Of a stretch of 64,000 nucleotides of DNA, positions 1-8,007 are shown piece after piece. The translations under genes were made by a program, and so were the position numbers. Source of the stretch: Erysipelotrichaceae bacterium 7770_A6. Lineage in GTDB: Bacteria > Bacillota_I > Bacilli_A > Erysipelotrichales > Erysipelotrichaceae. How positions within the stretch are numbered: position 1 is the first letter of the stretch; every line of letters starts with the position of its first letter. The notes beneath the pieces were generated by a model. It saw only the letters and a list, made by a program, of their open reading frames with translations, was not told the DNA's origin and did not search any database. Location: NCBI GenBank assembly GCA_014610835.1, contig QQXM01000001.1, forward strand, positions 1 through 64,000, in the 5' to 3' direction.

Positions 1-2
1 TC

Positions 3-341
3 TTTACAATCACATTTAATGATCAAAAAGGTAACGTAACTACTGTTAAAGCAGAAGAAGGCAGTGAAGTTGCATTCCCATCTGATCCAACATGTGATGG
101 ATTTAAATTTGAAGGCTGGTTTACAGAGGCTAAGAACGGCACAAAGATTACTTCATTGATTGCTGAAAAGGATATGACAGTCTATGCACAGTGGACAGAT
201 TTGAAGAAGGCTGAAAGCAAAAATAACAAGTCTGCAGATACAAGCGATCAGTCAAATCCAGTAATTTATATTGTTGGTGTGATTGCTGCAGTTGCTGTTG
301 CTGGATTCGTATTTAAAAATCGTATTCATAATACAAAGTAA
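3..341 (+). CDS. C-terminal end of a repeat-containing surface protein (partial)
   Basis: The frame is open from the window edge to the stop at 339-341, so only the last 112 residues are visible. They contain an InlB B-repeat / Listeria-Bacteroides repeat unit: an alternating beta pattern ending in the motifs FEGWFTEA and TVYAQW. A low-complexity Ser/Asp/Lys linker, a single membrane segment (about 20 residues, rich in V, A and I) and a short basic tail KNRIHNTK follow. The layout fits a wall- or membrane-anchored extracellular protein, with the repeat outside and the tail inside. There is no LPXTG, but a TSD motif lies just before the membrane segment, and the same arrangement recurs in a remnant at 1246-1392. 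The start and full domain content lie outside the window. Confidence 0.8.
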   Translation, partial: FTITFNDQKGNVTTVKAEEGSEVAFPSDPTCDGFKFEGWFTEAKNGTKITSLIAEKDMTVYAQWTDLKKAESKNNKSADTSDQSNPVIYIVGVIAAVAVAGFVFKNRIHNTK

Positions 342-356
342 AACATTATAACTATG

Positions 357-392
357 AAAAATACTTACACAAATAAAGTGTAGGTATTTTTT
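357..392 (+). terminator. Rho-independent terminator after surface protein gene
   Basis: The arm at 357-370 (AAAAATACTTACAC) pairs with GTGTAGGTATTTTT at 378-391 across a 7-nt loop, with one G-U pair, and is followed by T residues. It begins 15 bp after the stop codon. Confidence 0.85.
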
Positions 393-668
393 CTTTGATC
401 AAGTAAATGTGAATGAATTTTTCTTTCAACTCTTACAGTGATGAAGTTTTTACAGAATGACTTCAGAAAATCTTGAAAGGAAGCTAATTCTAACACACAA
501 CTACACCCAAAAGTTACACGCATCAAAAATATGCTGTGACTCGTGGAATGATATATTACCAAAGTCGGAATATATTATGTTAATCGACATAAAACTTTCC
601 GAAATGGGAAACTAATTTGCTTCTCTAGTTATATGATGCTATCGCGGGAAAAAAGGATAACTGAAGAT
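393..668. other. No recognisable gene
   Basis: AT-rich stretch between the terminator and the decayed ATPase. No open frame with a plausible start or family resemblance was seen. It may hold the eroded 5' end of the ATPase pseudogene that follows. Confidence 0.4.
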
Positions 669-1235
669 ATGGTTGATTACAAAGAATATTTTGACCAGTT
701 TTGAACATGGAAAGATGAGCAACAGATCAAAGTTGTGAGCGGAATCCTGCGCTTTGAAAAATCTGTGCTTTTGAAGCAGTATCAGCAGAGATTCTTAGCA
801 AATATCGTCATGCCATAACAAATTATTTCTATTAATTTTGAAAATCTGGATTTTGAACTATTAAAAGATTGTATGAAACTGAACAATTATCTTAAAGAAC
901 GTTTGTGTACAGATAAGATGACATATATCTTTTTGGATAAAGTTCATAAACTTCCATTATTTGAAAATGTTTGAAAGCCTTTATAACAGAAACTATGTTA
1001 ATGTTTATATCACAGGTTCCAATGTATATGTGCTATCAAGTGAACTTGCAATGCTTTTGTCAGGAAGGTGCAAAGAATTCAAGATGCGGTTGTTTTCTTT
1101 TCACGATTATATGGCGAAAGAAGAGGTTTTTGCAGAGTTTATGAAAACTAGTAAAATTCCGTCTGTAGCAGCAATAAACCGCACAGAAAAAATAGATTAG
1201 TATTAGGAAGGTATCTACAACAGTGCCATTGTAAA
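669..1235 (+). pseudogene. Decayed AAA_14-type ATPase (DUF4143 relatives)
   Basis: Translating 669 onward gives pieces of an ATPase of the AAA_14 family, interrupted by TGA at 702, TAA at 816 and a +1 shift near 960-972. More stops follow at 1198 and 1204. Recognisable parts in order: WKDEQQIKVVSGILRFEKS at the Walker A position, where family members have G(I/V)RRCGKS (the essential glycine is now Glu); ISINFENLDFE; the Walker B-like YIFLDKVHKLP (usually FLDE(I/V)Q); VYITGSN and SSELAMLLSGR in the next frame; and EGIYNSAIVK after the last stops. The family is common as stand-alone ATPases in gut anaerobes. With both nucleotide-binding motifs damaged and at least five lesions, the gene cannot make an active enzyme. 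Confidence 0.8.
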
Positions 1236-1245
1236 AGAGAGTTTT

Positions 1246-1392
1246 ATGTTTGAAATAGAAGAAGACAAACTGGCAAGCAAATCATCTGATACGAGTGATA
1301 CAGCAATCGTTACATTCTATGCAATTGGTGTGGTTGCTGCAGTTAGTGTTGCTGAAATGATAATCAGAAATAGAATGTATAAATCTAACTGA
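1246..1392 (+). pseudogene. Orphan surface-protein tail fragment
   Basis: A 48-codon frame starting with ATG and ending with TGA. Its last 37 codons align with the tail of the gene at the left edge: KSSDTSD against KSADTSD, then a membrane segment (YAIGVVAAVSVA against YIVGVIAAVAVA), then a basic R/K-rich end. It has no signal peptide, no repeat domain and no visible ribosome binding site. It therefore looks like the 3' scrap of a second copy of the surface protein, left when the ATPase pseudogene was joined to it. Confidence 0.6.
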
Positions 1393-1452
1393 ATTTTAAA
1401 ATCTTGCTCATTGCGTATGATTTTTTTGTGATTTTTCTAAAACATTTTATTC

Positions 1453-1472
1453 TTTTGATGAATTCATCAAAA
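1453..1472. promoter_or_regulatory. Perfect 20-bp palindrome upstream of ECF transporter genes
   Basis: TTTTGATGAATTCATCAAAA reads the same on both strands. It lies 92 bp upstream of the ECF S-component start. There is no T-run beyond the arm itself, so an operator is as likely as a terminator. No regulator is encoded nearby to assign to it. Confidence 0.45.
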
Positions 1473-1564
1473 ATGTAATGGCTTTCACGATATTTTTGAA
1501 AAACTTTGGTAGCTAGAAAGCGTTTTATGTACTATACTTATTGACATTAAGAAGGGGATTAAAT

Positions 1565-2123
1565 ATGGAAAAGAAAAGTTTATTTTCAACAAAGACAATG
1601 GTAGCTACAGCATTAAGGCGCTGCTCTATTCTTTGTCCTATTCGCTTACGTAAAGATTCCTAGTCCAATTCCAGAAACAAACTTCCAGTTGGCTTATGGT
1701 GTCTCTGCATTCTTTGGATGCTTGTTTGGTCCAGTTGCTTCATGCTTGATTGCTGCAATTGGTCATACACTCAACGACTTTATCTTCTACGGTTCACCAT
1801 GGTGGAGCTGGGTTGTAGCATCTGCAGTATCCGGACTTGTTGCTGGTTTTGCATATTACTACACAAAGCTTGATGAAGGTGAATTCAACAAAAAGACTAT
1901 CTTGGCAATTATCGTCATCAACGTGATTGGAAATGCCATTGCATGGGTGCTTGTAGCTCCATGCTTAGATATTGTTATCTATGCTGAACCTGTAAAGAAA
2001 GTATTCCTGCAGGGTTTAATGAGCTTCGCTGCGGATGGAATTTCTTCTATCGTTGTATGCCTGCTGTTAACTGCAGCATATTCTAAAACACGTACTAAGA
2101 CTGGTTCTTTGGATCAAGAATAA
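1565..2123 (+). pseudogene. ECF transporter substrate-binding (S) component, frameshifted
   Basis: Membrane S component of an energy-coupling-factor transporter, UPF0397-like (a family often named riboflavin-type). The ATG at 1565 is preceded by AAGGGG and encodes MEKKSLFSTKTMVATAL. One extra A at 1615 or 1616 (TTAAGG where TTAGG is expected) then moves translation to a stop at 1676-1678. Dropping that base restores the expected GAALFFVLFAYVKIPSP and joins the long frame that ends at 2123, giving about 185 residues, the normal family length. The downstream part keeps the conserved GHTLNDFIFYGSPWWSW segment and several membrane helices. It is followed by its ATPase and T partners. Either a true inactivating mutation or a sequencing/assembly error is possible. 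Confidence 0.8.
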
Positions 2124-2133
2124 TACGAACAAG

Positions 2134-2162
2134 AACCTGCTATTAATCAGCAGGTTTTTTAT
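2134..2162 (+). terminator. Hairpin with T-run between S component and ATPase
   Basis: AACCTGCT (2134-2141) pairs with AGCAGGTT (2149-2156) and is followed by T6. It lies between the stop of the S component and the ATPase start, so it probably attenuates the downstream genes relative to the S component. Confidence 0.8.
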
Positions 2163-2181
2163 ATTTTTGAGGACTTTTTAA

Positions 2182-3882
2182 ATGAAAACAATGATTGAAT
2201 TTAAAGATTTTTCTTTTCAATACAAATCACAAAAAAAGCCAACACTGCATCATATCAATCTTGAAATCAAAGAAGGTGAAAAGGTATTGATCGTTGGTCC
2301 AAGCGGCAGTGGGAAATCTACACTTGGTCATTGCATTAATGGATTGATTCCATTTGCCTATCCTGGAAAAAAAGAAGGCAAGCTGTTCATTGAAGAAAAT
2401 GACAGTGAAAAGCTCGATATCTTTTCCTCCAGCAAGCTTGTTGGTACAGTCATGCAGGATGCAGACTCTCAATTTGTTGGACTCAATGTCGGTGAAGATA
2501 TTGCTTTCTCTTTAGAAAACAATGCCGTTGAAACAGACAAGATGCATGAAATCGTTAAAAAGGTGGCAAATCTTGTTGGTATGGGTGAGTTTCTCGAACA
2601 GTCACCACTTGAACTATCAGGAGGGCAGAAGCAGGATGTCTGTATGGCTGGTGTTATGGTTGATGAAGCACCAATCTTATTGTTTGATGAACCGCTTGCC
2701 AATCTAGATCCTGCAACCGGAAAGCTTGTGATTGAATTGATTGATGAAATCAATAAGACACAGAAGAAAACAATTATTATTATCGAACATCGATTAGAAG
2801 ATGTATTGCATCGTCCTGTGGATCGTATTGTGCTTGTTAACAATGGTGAAATTCTTGCTGACTGCAAGCCAGAAGAATTATTTGCGACAACACTGCTGGA
2901 AGATAATGGAATTCGTCTGCCATTGTATGTGCAGGCAATGAAGTATGCTGATGTTGATCTTGGTAAAGTAAAAAATCTTGCAGATGATACTGATTATGAT
3001 TTACAGGATCAAAAAGAAAAACTCGTTCACTGGTACAACACAAATAAAACAGATGTAAAGAAAATAGAATCTGCGCCATTACTGACCATCAAAGATCTAT
3101 GCTTTTCATATGATGGTGTTAAGCCAATCCTGGATCATGTCTCTCTAGATGTTCACCAGGGTGAAATGATTTCTGTTGTTGGCAAGAACGGTGCTGGTAA
3201 ATCTACACTTTGTAAATGCATCTGTGCCTTTGAAAAAGCAGATGCTGGTACATTGACATTTGAAAATACAGATATGAATGATCTGTCTGTCAAAGAAAGA
3301 GCAGATCGTATTGGATTTGTATTACAGAATCCAAACCAGATGATCTGTAATACAATGATTTTTGATGAAGTTGCAATGGGTCTTAGAAACCGTGGCATCA
3401 GTGAAGATAAAATCAAAGAAAAAGTTGAAAATACATTAAAGATCTGTGGTCTGTATCCATTTAGAAACTGGCCAATATCTGCACTCAGCTATGGTCAGAA
3501 AAAGCGTGTGACAATTGCTTCTATTCTTGCATTAGAACCAAAGATGATCATTCTTGATGAACCAACTGCTGGACAAGACTATCGCAGATATTCAGAAATC
3601 ATGGAATTCTTGAAGAGCCTGAATGAAATGGGTATCGCAATTGTTATGATCACACATGATATGCACTTGATGCTGGAATATACAACGAGAAGTGTTGTAT
3701 TAACAGGCGGTAAGAAGATTGCTGATGCTACGCCTAGTGAAGTCCTTGGCAATGAAGCACTCATTGAACGTGCAAATCTTAAAAAGACAAGTTTATCAAC
3801 ACTTGCTGCAAAAGCAGGCATTGAAGATCGTATCGCATTTATTGATACATTTATCCAACATGAAAGGGGACATCAGATATGA
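2182..3882 (+). CDS. ECF transporter ATPase with two fused ABC domains
   Basis: Energy-coupling ATPase (A and A' in one chain) of an ECF vitamin/cofactor importer. 566 residues. Domain 1 has Walker A GPSGSGKST near residue 38, signature LSGGQKQ near 145 and Walker B ILLFDEP near 165. Domain 2 has Walker A GKNGAGKST near 333, a relaxed signature LSYGQKKR near 434 and Walker B MIILDEPTAGQD near 455. A linker of about 60 residues separates them. The gene overlaps the T component by 4 nt (ATGA) and follows the S component, giving the full S-A/A'-T set. It would act at the inner face of the membrane. The substrate cannot be read from the sequence. Confidence 0.9.
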   Translation: MKTMIEFKDFSFQYKSQKKPTLHHINLEIKEGEKVLIVGPSGSGKSTLGHCINGLIPFAYPGKKEGKLFIEENDSEKLDIFSSSKLVGTVMQDADSQFVGLNVGEDIAFSLENNAVETDKMHEIVKKVANLVGMGEFLEQSPLELSGGQKQDVCMAGVMVDEAPILLFDEPLANLDPATGKLVIELIDEINKTQKKTIIIIEHRLEDVLHRPVDRIVLVNNGEILADCKPEELFATTLLEDNGIRLPLYVQAMKYADVDLGKVKNLADDTDYDLQDQKEKLVHWYNTNKTDVKKIESAPLLTIKDLCFSYDGVKPILDHVSLDVHQGEMISVVGKNGAGKSTLCKCICAFEKADAGTLTFENTDMNDLSVKERADRIGFVLQNPNQMICNTMIFDEVAMGLRNRGISEDKIKEKVENTLKICGLYPFRNWPISALSYGQKKRVTIASILALEPKMIILDEPTAGQDYRRYSEIMEFLKSLNEMGIAIVMITHDMHLMLEYTTRSVVLTGGKKIADATPSEVLGNEALIERANLKKTSLSTLAAKAGIEDRIAFIDTFIQHERGHQI

Positions 3883-4709
3883 AAATTAAAATGTTTTCCT
3901 ATTCACAGCTAGATACATTCATTCATCGTTTATCTGGTTTGACAAAACTGATCAGTTTCCTGTTTCTATCCTTTGCGGTCATGTTGACATATGACTACCG
4001 CATTATGTTATTGACACTTGTCATTTCTATGATTGCTTTTAAAGTTGCAAAAATACAATTGAAGCAAATCAAGATCGTACTGCTTTATGTACTATTCTTC
4101 TTAGTCATGAATATTGTACTCACATATGTACTAGAACCAGATTTTGGAACAGAAGTCTACGGAACACGAACGATTCTATTTCAGTTCAATTCCTACTTCA
4201 TTGTCACAAAAGAAACAATGTTCTATCTGGCAGTCAAAACATTAAAATACTTTTCTATGATTCCTCTTGGTTTGATCTTTATCTTTACAACAAACCCAAG
4301 TGAATTTGCATCCTCTTTAAACCATATTGGTGTTCCATACAAAGTATGTACAACACTTTCCTTGACACTCCGTTACTTCCCAGATATTATTCGTGACTAT
4401 ACAAATATCTCTTTAGCCCAGCAGGCACGTGGTATTGAATTGAGTAAAAAAGAAAAATTCTCCAAGAGATTTGTCATGACAGTCAAAATGGTCATTCCAC
4501 TTATTTTCTCTACATTAGACCGTGTTGAAGTCATCTCTAATGCAATGAGCTTAAGAGGCTATGGCAAGCTGAAGAAAAGAAGCTGGTATTCTTATCGTAA
4601 ATTACAGGCAAGTGACTACTGCGTATGCCTATTAAGCTTAGCAGTGCTTGTATTAAGCATGGTGATGCGTTTCTATGTCACAAAAACAATGTTTTACTAT
4701 CCATTTTAA
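3879..4709 (+). CDS. ECF transporter transmembrane (T) component, CbiQ family
   Basis: Membrane scaffold that couples the ECF ATPase to the S component. 276 residues with several hydrophobic segments. It carries the two short Ala-Arg-Gly-type coupling motifs of the family: QQARGIEL near residue 182 and SLRGYGK near 225. These form the helices that sit on the ATPases. The start overlaps the ATPase stop by 4 nt, indicating translational coupling. It ends 19 bp before the first SAM hydroxide adenosyltransferase and probably shares its transcript. Confidence 0.9.
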   Translation: MKIKMFSYSQLDTFIHRLSGLTKLISFLFLSFAVMLTYDYRIMLLTLVISMIAFKVAKIQLKQIKIVLLYVLFFLVMNIVLTYVLEPDFGTEVYGTRTILFQFNSYFIVTKETMFYLAVKTLKYFSMIPLGLIFIFTTNPSEFASSLNHIGVPYKVCTTLSLTLRYFPDIIRDYTNISLAQQARGIELSKKEKFSKRFVMTVKMVIPLIFSTLDRVEVISNAMSLRGYGKLKKRSWYSYRKLQASDYCVCLLSLAVLVLSMVMRFYVTKTMFYYPF

Positions 4710-4728
4710 TAGAAAGAAGGTTATTTAA

Positions 4729-5583
4729 ATGATTGATTATTCTAAACCAATGCTTGTATTCCAGACAGACTTTACATATGCAGAAGGTGCCGTTGCATCT
4801 ATGTATGGTGTTGTAAAATCTGTAGACCGTACTCTTGAAATTATTGATGCGACACATCAGATTCCACAGTACGATACATATTCTGCATCCTACAGATTAA
4901 TGCAGTATATGCGTTTCTGGCCAAAGGGAACAATCTTTGTATCTGTTGTAGATCCAGGTGTCGGTACATCTAGAAAAGCATGTGTTGCAAAATCAAAAGA
5001 TGGCTATTATGTAGTCACTCCAGATAATGGTGCATTAACACATATTGCACTTACAAGCGGCATTGAAGAAGTCAGAGAAATCGATGAATCCATTAACCGT
5101 TTAAAGGGCAAGGACAATGACCGTGTTGCTATCTTCGGCGGCAGAGACGTATTTGGCTATACAGCAGCTAGACTTGCTTCTGGTGTCATTACATATGAAC
5201 AGGTAGGACCAAGCTATCCAGTAGAAGATATCCAGATGTTTGATCTTCCTGAACCAGTTGTAGAAGGCAATACAGTCACAGGCTTCATGGAAATTGATGA
5301 CCCTAACTTTGGCAACCTATGGACAAACATCCATATGGATTACTTCGAAAAGCTCGATATTCATCATGGCGATACAATCCATGCATGTATTTCAAAGAAC
5401 GGTGAAGTTCTATTTGATGAAGACATCACTTACTACAAGTCTTTCGGTGACAGTGAAAAGGGCAAGGCACTTCTTTACAATAATGAAGTCAACAAAATCT
5501 CTTTCGCTATGAATCAGAACAGCTTCAAAAATAATTACCATGTAGATCATGGCGCTGACTATAAAGTTGTATTTTCAAAGTGA
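4729..5583 (+). CDS. SAM hydroxide adenosyltransferase (DUF62), copy 1
   Basis: Predicted to hydrolyse S-adenosylmethionine to adenosine and methionine, as known members of the DUF62 / SAM hydrolase-halogenase family do. 284 residues. The N-terminal FQTDF and the conserved VSVVDPGVGT and VTPDNG motifs line the SAM site. GGRDVFGYTAARLA and a C-terminal beta domain follow. A ribosome binding site (AAGAAGG) precedes ATG 4729. It lies in the same direction as the ECF genes and 9 bp before a paralogue, suggesting one operon and perhaps a substrate linked to SAM or adenosine. Confidence 0.88.
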   Translation: MIDYSKPMLVFQTDFTYAEGAVASMYGVVKSVDRTLEIIDATHQIPQYDTYSASYRLMQYMRFWPKGTIFVSVVDPGVGTSRKACVAKSKDGYYVVTPDNGALTHIALTSGIEEVREIDESINRLKGKDNDRVAIFGGRDVFGYTAARLASGVITYEQVGPSYPVEDIQMFDLPEPVVEGNTVTGFMEIDDPNFGNLWTNIHMDYFEKLDIHHGDTIHACISKNGEVLFDEDITYYKSFGDSEKGKALLYNNEVNKISFAMNQNSFKNNYHVDHGADYKVVFSK

Positions 5584-5592
5584 GACAGACAT

Positions 5593-6441
5593 ATGAATAA
5601 GACATTAGTATTTCAGTCAGATTTCGGTCTTGTTGATGGTGCTGTCAGCGCAATGGAAGGTGTTGCCTTACAGGTAGATCCTGAATTAAAGCTTCATCAT
5701 TTAACACATGACATCACACCATATAACATCTTTGAAGGCAGCTATCGTTTATTCCAGACAGTCAACTACTGGCCTGAGGGTACAGTATTTGTATCTGTTG
5801 TAGACCCAGGTGTAGGTACAAATCGTAAATCAGTTGTTGCGAAAACAAAGACAGGTCACTATATCGTTACACCAGATAACGGTACATTAACACACTTAAA
5901 CAAGTACTTAGGTATCGTTGCACTCAGAGAAATCGAAGAAAGCATCAACCGTAGAAAGAATACAGAATTATCTTATACATTCCATGGCCGTGATGTTTAT
6001 GCATATACTGGTGCAAGACTAGCAGCTGGAGTCATCACATATGAAGAAGTTGGAAAAGAACTTCCATTATCTGATATTGTTGAGCTGGATGTTGTTGAAA
6101 CAGAATATAACGCTGAAGAAAAGAGTGTGAAGGGATGTGTCGACATTCTTGATGTACGCTTTGGTTCTTTATGGACATCTATTTCTAGAGATGATTTCTA
6201 TCAGCTGAATCCTGAATTTGGCAAGCGTTATGAAGTATCTATTTTCCATGAAAATATGCTTGTATACCAGAACCAGGTTGTTTACCAGCATTCCTTTGCG
6301 GAAGTTCCTGTTGGTTCACCTTTGCTGTATATCAACTCTGTATATCGTGTTGGTATCGCAATCAACCAGGGTTCCTTCGCACGTGCCTATAACGTAGGCA
6401 CTGGTACAAACTGGAAGATTCGTATTCGTGCAATTGACTAA
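5593..6441 (+). CDS. SAM hydroxide adenosyltransferase (DUF62), copy 2
   Basis: Paralogue of the preceding gene, 282 residues, with the same order of motifs: FQSDFG at the N terminus, VSVVDPGVGT, VTPDNGT and HGRDVYAYTGARLA. The two copies differ throughout, so this is an old duplication and not a recent one. The substrate or oligomer role may have diverged, and a hetero-trimer is conceivable because characterised family members are trimeric. The stop codon is embedded in the terminator that closes this operon. Confidence 0.86.
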   Translation: MNKTLVFQSDFGLVDGAVSAMEGVALQVDPELKLHHLTHDITPYNIFEGSYRLFQTVNYWPEGTVFVSVVDPGVGTNRKSVVAKTKTGHYIVTPDNGTLTHLNKYLGIVALREIEESINRRKNTELSYTFHGRDVYAYTGARLAAGVITYEEVGKELPLSDIVELDVVETEYNAEEKSVKGCVDILDVRFGSLWTSISRDDFYQLNPEFGKRYEVSIFHENMLVYQNQVVYQHSFAEVPVGSPLLYINSVYRVGIAINQGSFARAYNVGTGTNWKIRIRAID

Positions 6442-6470
6442 GACCCGTACGCATGTACGAGTCTTTTTTT
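6440..6470 (+). terminator. Terminator of the ECF / SAM hydrolase operon
   Basis: AAGACCCGTAC pairs with GTACGAGTCTT (one C-A mismatch) across a GCAT loop and is followed by a T-run. It overlaps the stop codon of the second SAM hydrolase. Confidence 0.85.
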
Positions 6471-6475
6471 GGTTG

Positions 6476-6484
6476 TGCTATAAT
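6476..6484 (+). promoter_or_regulatory. Extended -10 promoter of the Nudix gene, leaderless type
   Basis: TGCTATAAT, with TATAAT at 6479-6484. The in-frame ATG codons at 6485 and 6491 leave no room for a Shine-Dalgarno site. A start site about 7 nt past the -10 box would fall on the ATG at 6491. No clear -35 element. Confidence 0.7.
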
Positions 6485-6490
6485 ATGCGT

Positions 6491-6910
6491 ATGTCAAAAA
6501 CGAATATCGAAAAATCATGTGGTGCTGTCATTTTTGAAAGCCGTAAGAAAGATGCCAAAGTACTGATCATTCGTCAGCTTGCCGGCCACTATTGTTTTGT
6601 CAAAGGGCATATCGAATCAAGTGAAACAGAAGCAGAAACTGCTCTTAGAGAAATCAAGGAAGAAACAGGACTTGTAGTAAAACTGGATACAAAGTTTTCA
6701 CAGAAGACTCATTATATGCTTTCCAATGGCAATGAAAAAGAAAATACTTATTTTATTGCGTATGTGAGTGGCGGCAAAGAACATATGGAAAAGGATGAAT
6801 TGAGTCATATGTACTGGATGAAGCCAATCGAAGCATTGGGCTGTATTACATATGACAATGATGCTGAAGTATTGAAACAGGCAATGCAGTACAGGAAGGC
6901 ACCATGGTAA
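6491..6910 (+). CDS. Nudix hydrolase, bis(5'-nucleosyl)-tetraphosphatase-like
   Basis: Small cytoplasmic Nudix enzyme of 139 residues. The Nudix box GHIESSETEAETALREIKEE has the consensus spacing G-x5-E-x7-R-E-x2-E-E and lies near residues 38-60. The early motif SCGAVIF and a VKGHIE-type entry resemble Ap4A hydrolases, so dinucleoside polyphosphates are the likeliest substrate. The start was placed at 6491 because the -10 box ends at 6484. ATG 6485 is an alternative, and a longer frame upstream would run into the preceding terminator. The stop overlaps the next start (ATGGTAA), so it heads an operon ending with rluB. Confidence 0.82.
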   Translation: MSKTNIEKSCGAVIFESRKKDAKVLIIRQLAGHYCFVKGHIESSETEAETALREIKEETGLVVKLDTKFSQKTHYMLSNGNEKENTYFIAYVSGGKEHMEKDELSHMYWMKPIEALGCITYDNDAEVLKQAMQYRKAPW

Positions 6911-7731
6911 AGATTGTGTTGTTAAAAAGTGATGCGGATCATATGCATCGTATGAAACTCATGCATACACCTGAGGATGCTTTTATTTTGTCGTATACAT
7001 ATGACCATGATATTGTATCGATTGAAATTGAATCGTCTGGAAACAGCGAAGACACATTTCATGATCTTTGTTTTATGACTGAATGGTGTATCAAGAAATT
7101 TCATCCAGAAAAGATTGTTGTAGCGTGTGAAGCTTCTTTATGTAAATTAATGAATGCTGCTGGGTATTATGCAAAGGGAAAATCCTTCCAGCATGTCATA
7201 GAGCCATATCGGTATATACTGGATGATCATGTATTTGATGAAGAAGGATATATTATTGATCAGGGCAGTATGCAATCCATTCCTTTTGGATGGTTTGATA
7301 CGCAAAGAAAAGGGTGTGGATGGATTGCAGCATATAACCTGTTAAAGCTAAACAGAAAATATACGCCAATGCATGAAGTCATACACGACTTAGAAAAGCA
7401 TAATTTACTAGGAAAAGTGTCTGGTCAGGAAATGTTATGGCTTGTTGTCTATCTCAAACAGAAAGGTTTGGATATTTTTGTTTCTCTTCCAGGATTTTCT
7501 GCTGCAATGCATGCGTTTCAATCATGTTCTTCAGGAATCCTTGCGTACTCGCATGCAAGAGGCGCTCATTATGCGATGTTTGATAAAGTTAATGAAACAG
7601 ATGCACATTTCTATAATGCCGTCTATCGCAGAAGAAATCATCAAGAAAATTTTGCAAATTTTCTGCATACGTATACAATATTGCATGGCTGCATCGTTAT
7701 CGGTGTAAGAAAGAAGGAAATACATGATTAA
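6904..7731 (+). CDS. Two-part protein with a papain-like cysteine protease-type C-terminal half
   Basis: 275 residues, no family recognised with certainty. The C-terminal half has the layout of a papain-like (C39/NlpC-type) fold: a Cys followed by a hydrophobic helix (KGCGWIAAYNLLKLN, Cys near residue 138) and a later His in ARGAHYAMFD near 221. The N-terminal half contains EASLCKLMNAAGYYAKG and could be a degenerate GNAT-like domain. No signal peptide or membrane segment is present, so an intracellular role is expected. The gene is coupled to the Nudix gene upstream and overlaps the next gene by 8 nt. Function unknown. Confidence 0.6.
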   Translation: MVKIVLLKSDADHMHRMKLMHTPEDAFILSYTYDHDIVSIEIESSGNSEDTFHDLCFMTEWCIKKFHPEKIVVACEASLCKLMNAAGYYAKGKSFQHVIEPYRYILDDHVFDEEGYIIDQGSMQSIPFGWFDTQRKGCGWIAAYNLLKLNRKYTPMHEVIHDLEKHNLLGKVSGQEMLWLVVYLKQKGLDIFVSLPGFSAAMHAFQSCSSGILAYSHARGAHYAMFDKVNETDAHFYNAVYRRRNHQENFANFLHTYTILHGCIVIGVRKKEIHD

Positions 7732-7999
7732 TACAATCGTTGATATCAAAGATATTCACTATACATATACAGATCCAGGACATTTACTAGAGTCCATAGA
7801 AAAAAGAGGCGTAGCGATTGCGGTACAGGTCAATGTACGTGAAGGATACTATGAATGTATTGATGGAAACAAAAGACTGTCTGCGTGTCAGATATTAAGC
7901 GAAAAAAATGATAAATTCAGAAGAATTCCAGTTGTATTGATGAATGACTATTCACATGCGGGAAGTGGCTTCTGGGGAAATACAAGAAATCACCATTAG
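7724..7999 (+). CDS. Small ParB/sulfiredoxin-like domain protein
   Basis: 91 residues. The central stretch YYECIDGNKRLSAC matches the DG-x-(H/K)-R-x-x-A core of the ParB N-terminal / sulfiredoxin-like fold, which binds a nucleotide in known members. No helix-turn-helix or DNA-binding domain follows, so this is the stand-alone nuclease-like domain and not a partition protein. The C terminus ends in a Gly/His/Asn-rich tail. It overlaps the papain-like gene by 8 nt and is followed 9 bp later by rluB, so it is co-transcribed with both. Role unknown. Confidence 0.6.
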   Translation: MINTIVDIKDIHYTYTDPGHLLESIEKRGVAIAVQVNVREGYYECIDGNKRLSACQILSEKNDKFRRIPVVLMNDYSHAGSGFWGNTRNHH

Positions 8000-8007
8000 G
8001 AGGGTAC

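Noticed and set aside
961-1200. Open frame of 79 codons with a TTG start
   Set aside because: It is the second half of the AAA_14 pseudogene (VYITGSN, LLSGR motifs) after a frameshift, not an independent gene.
6428-6490. Longer Nudix frame starting at 6428
   Set aside because: It would run through the preceding terminator and promoter.
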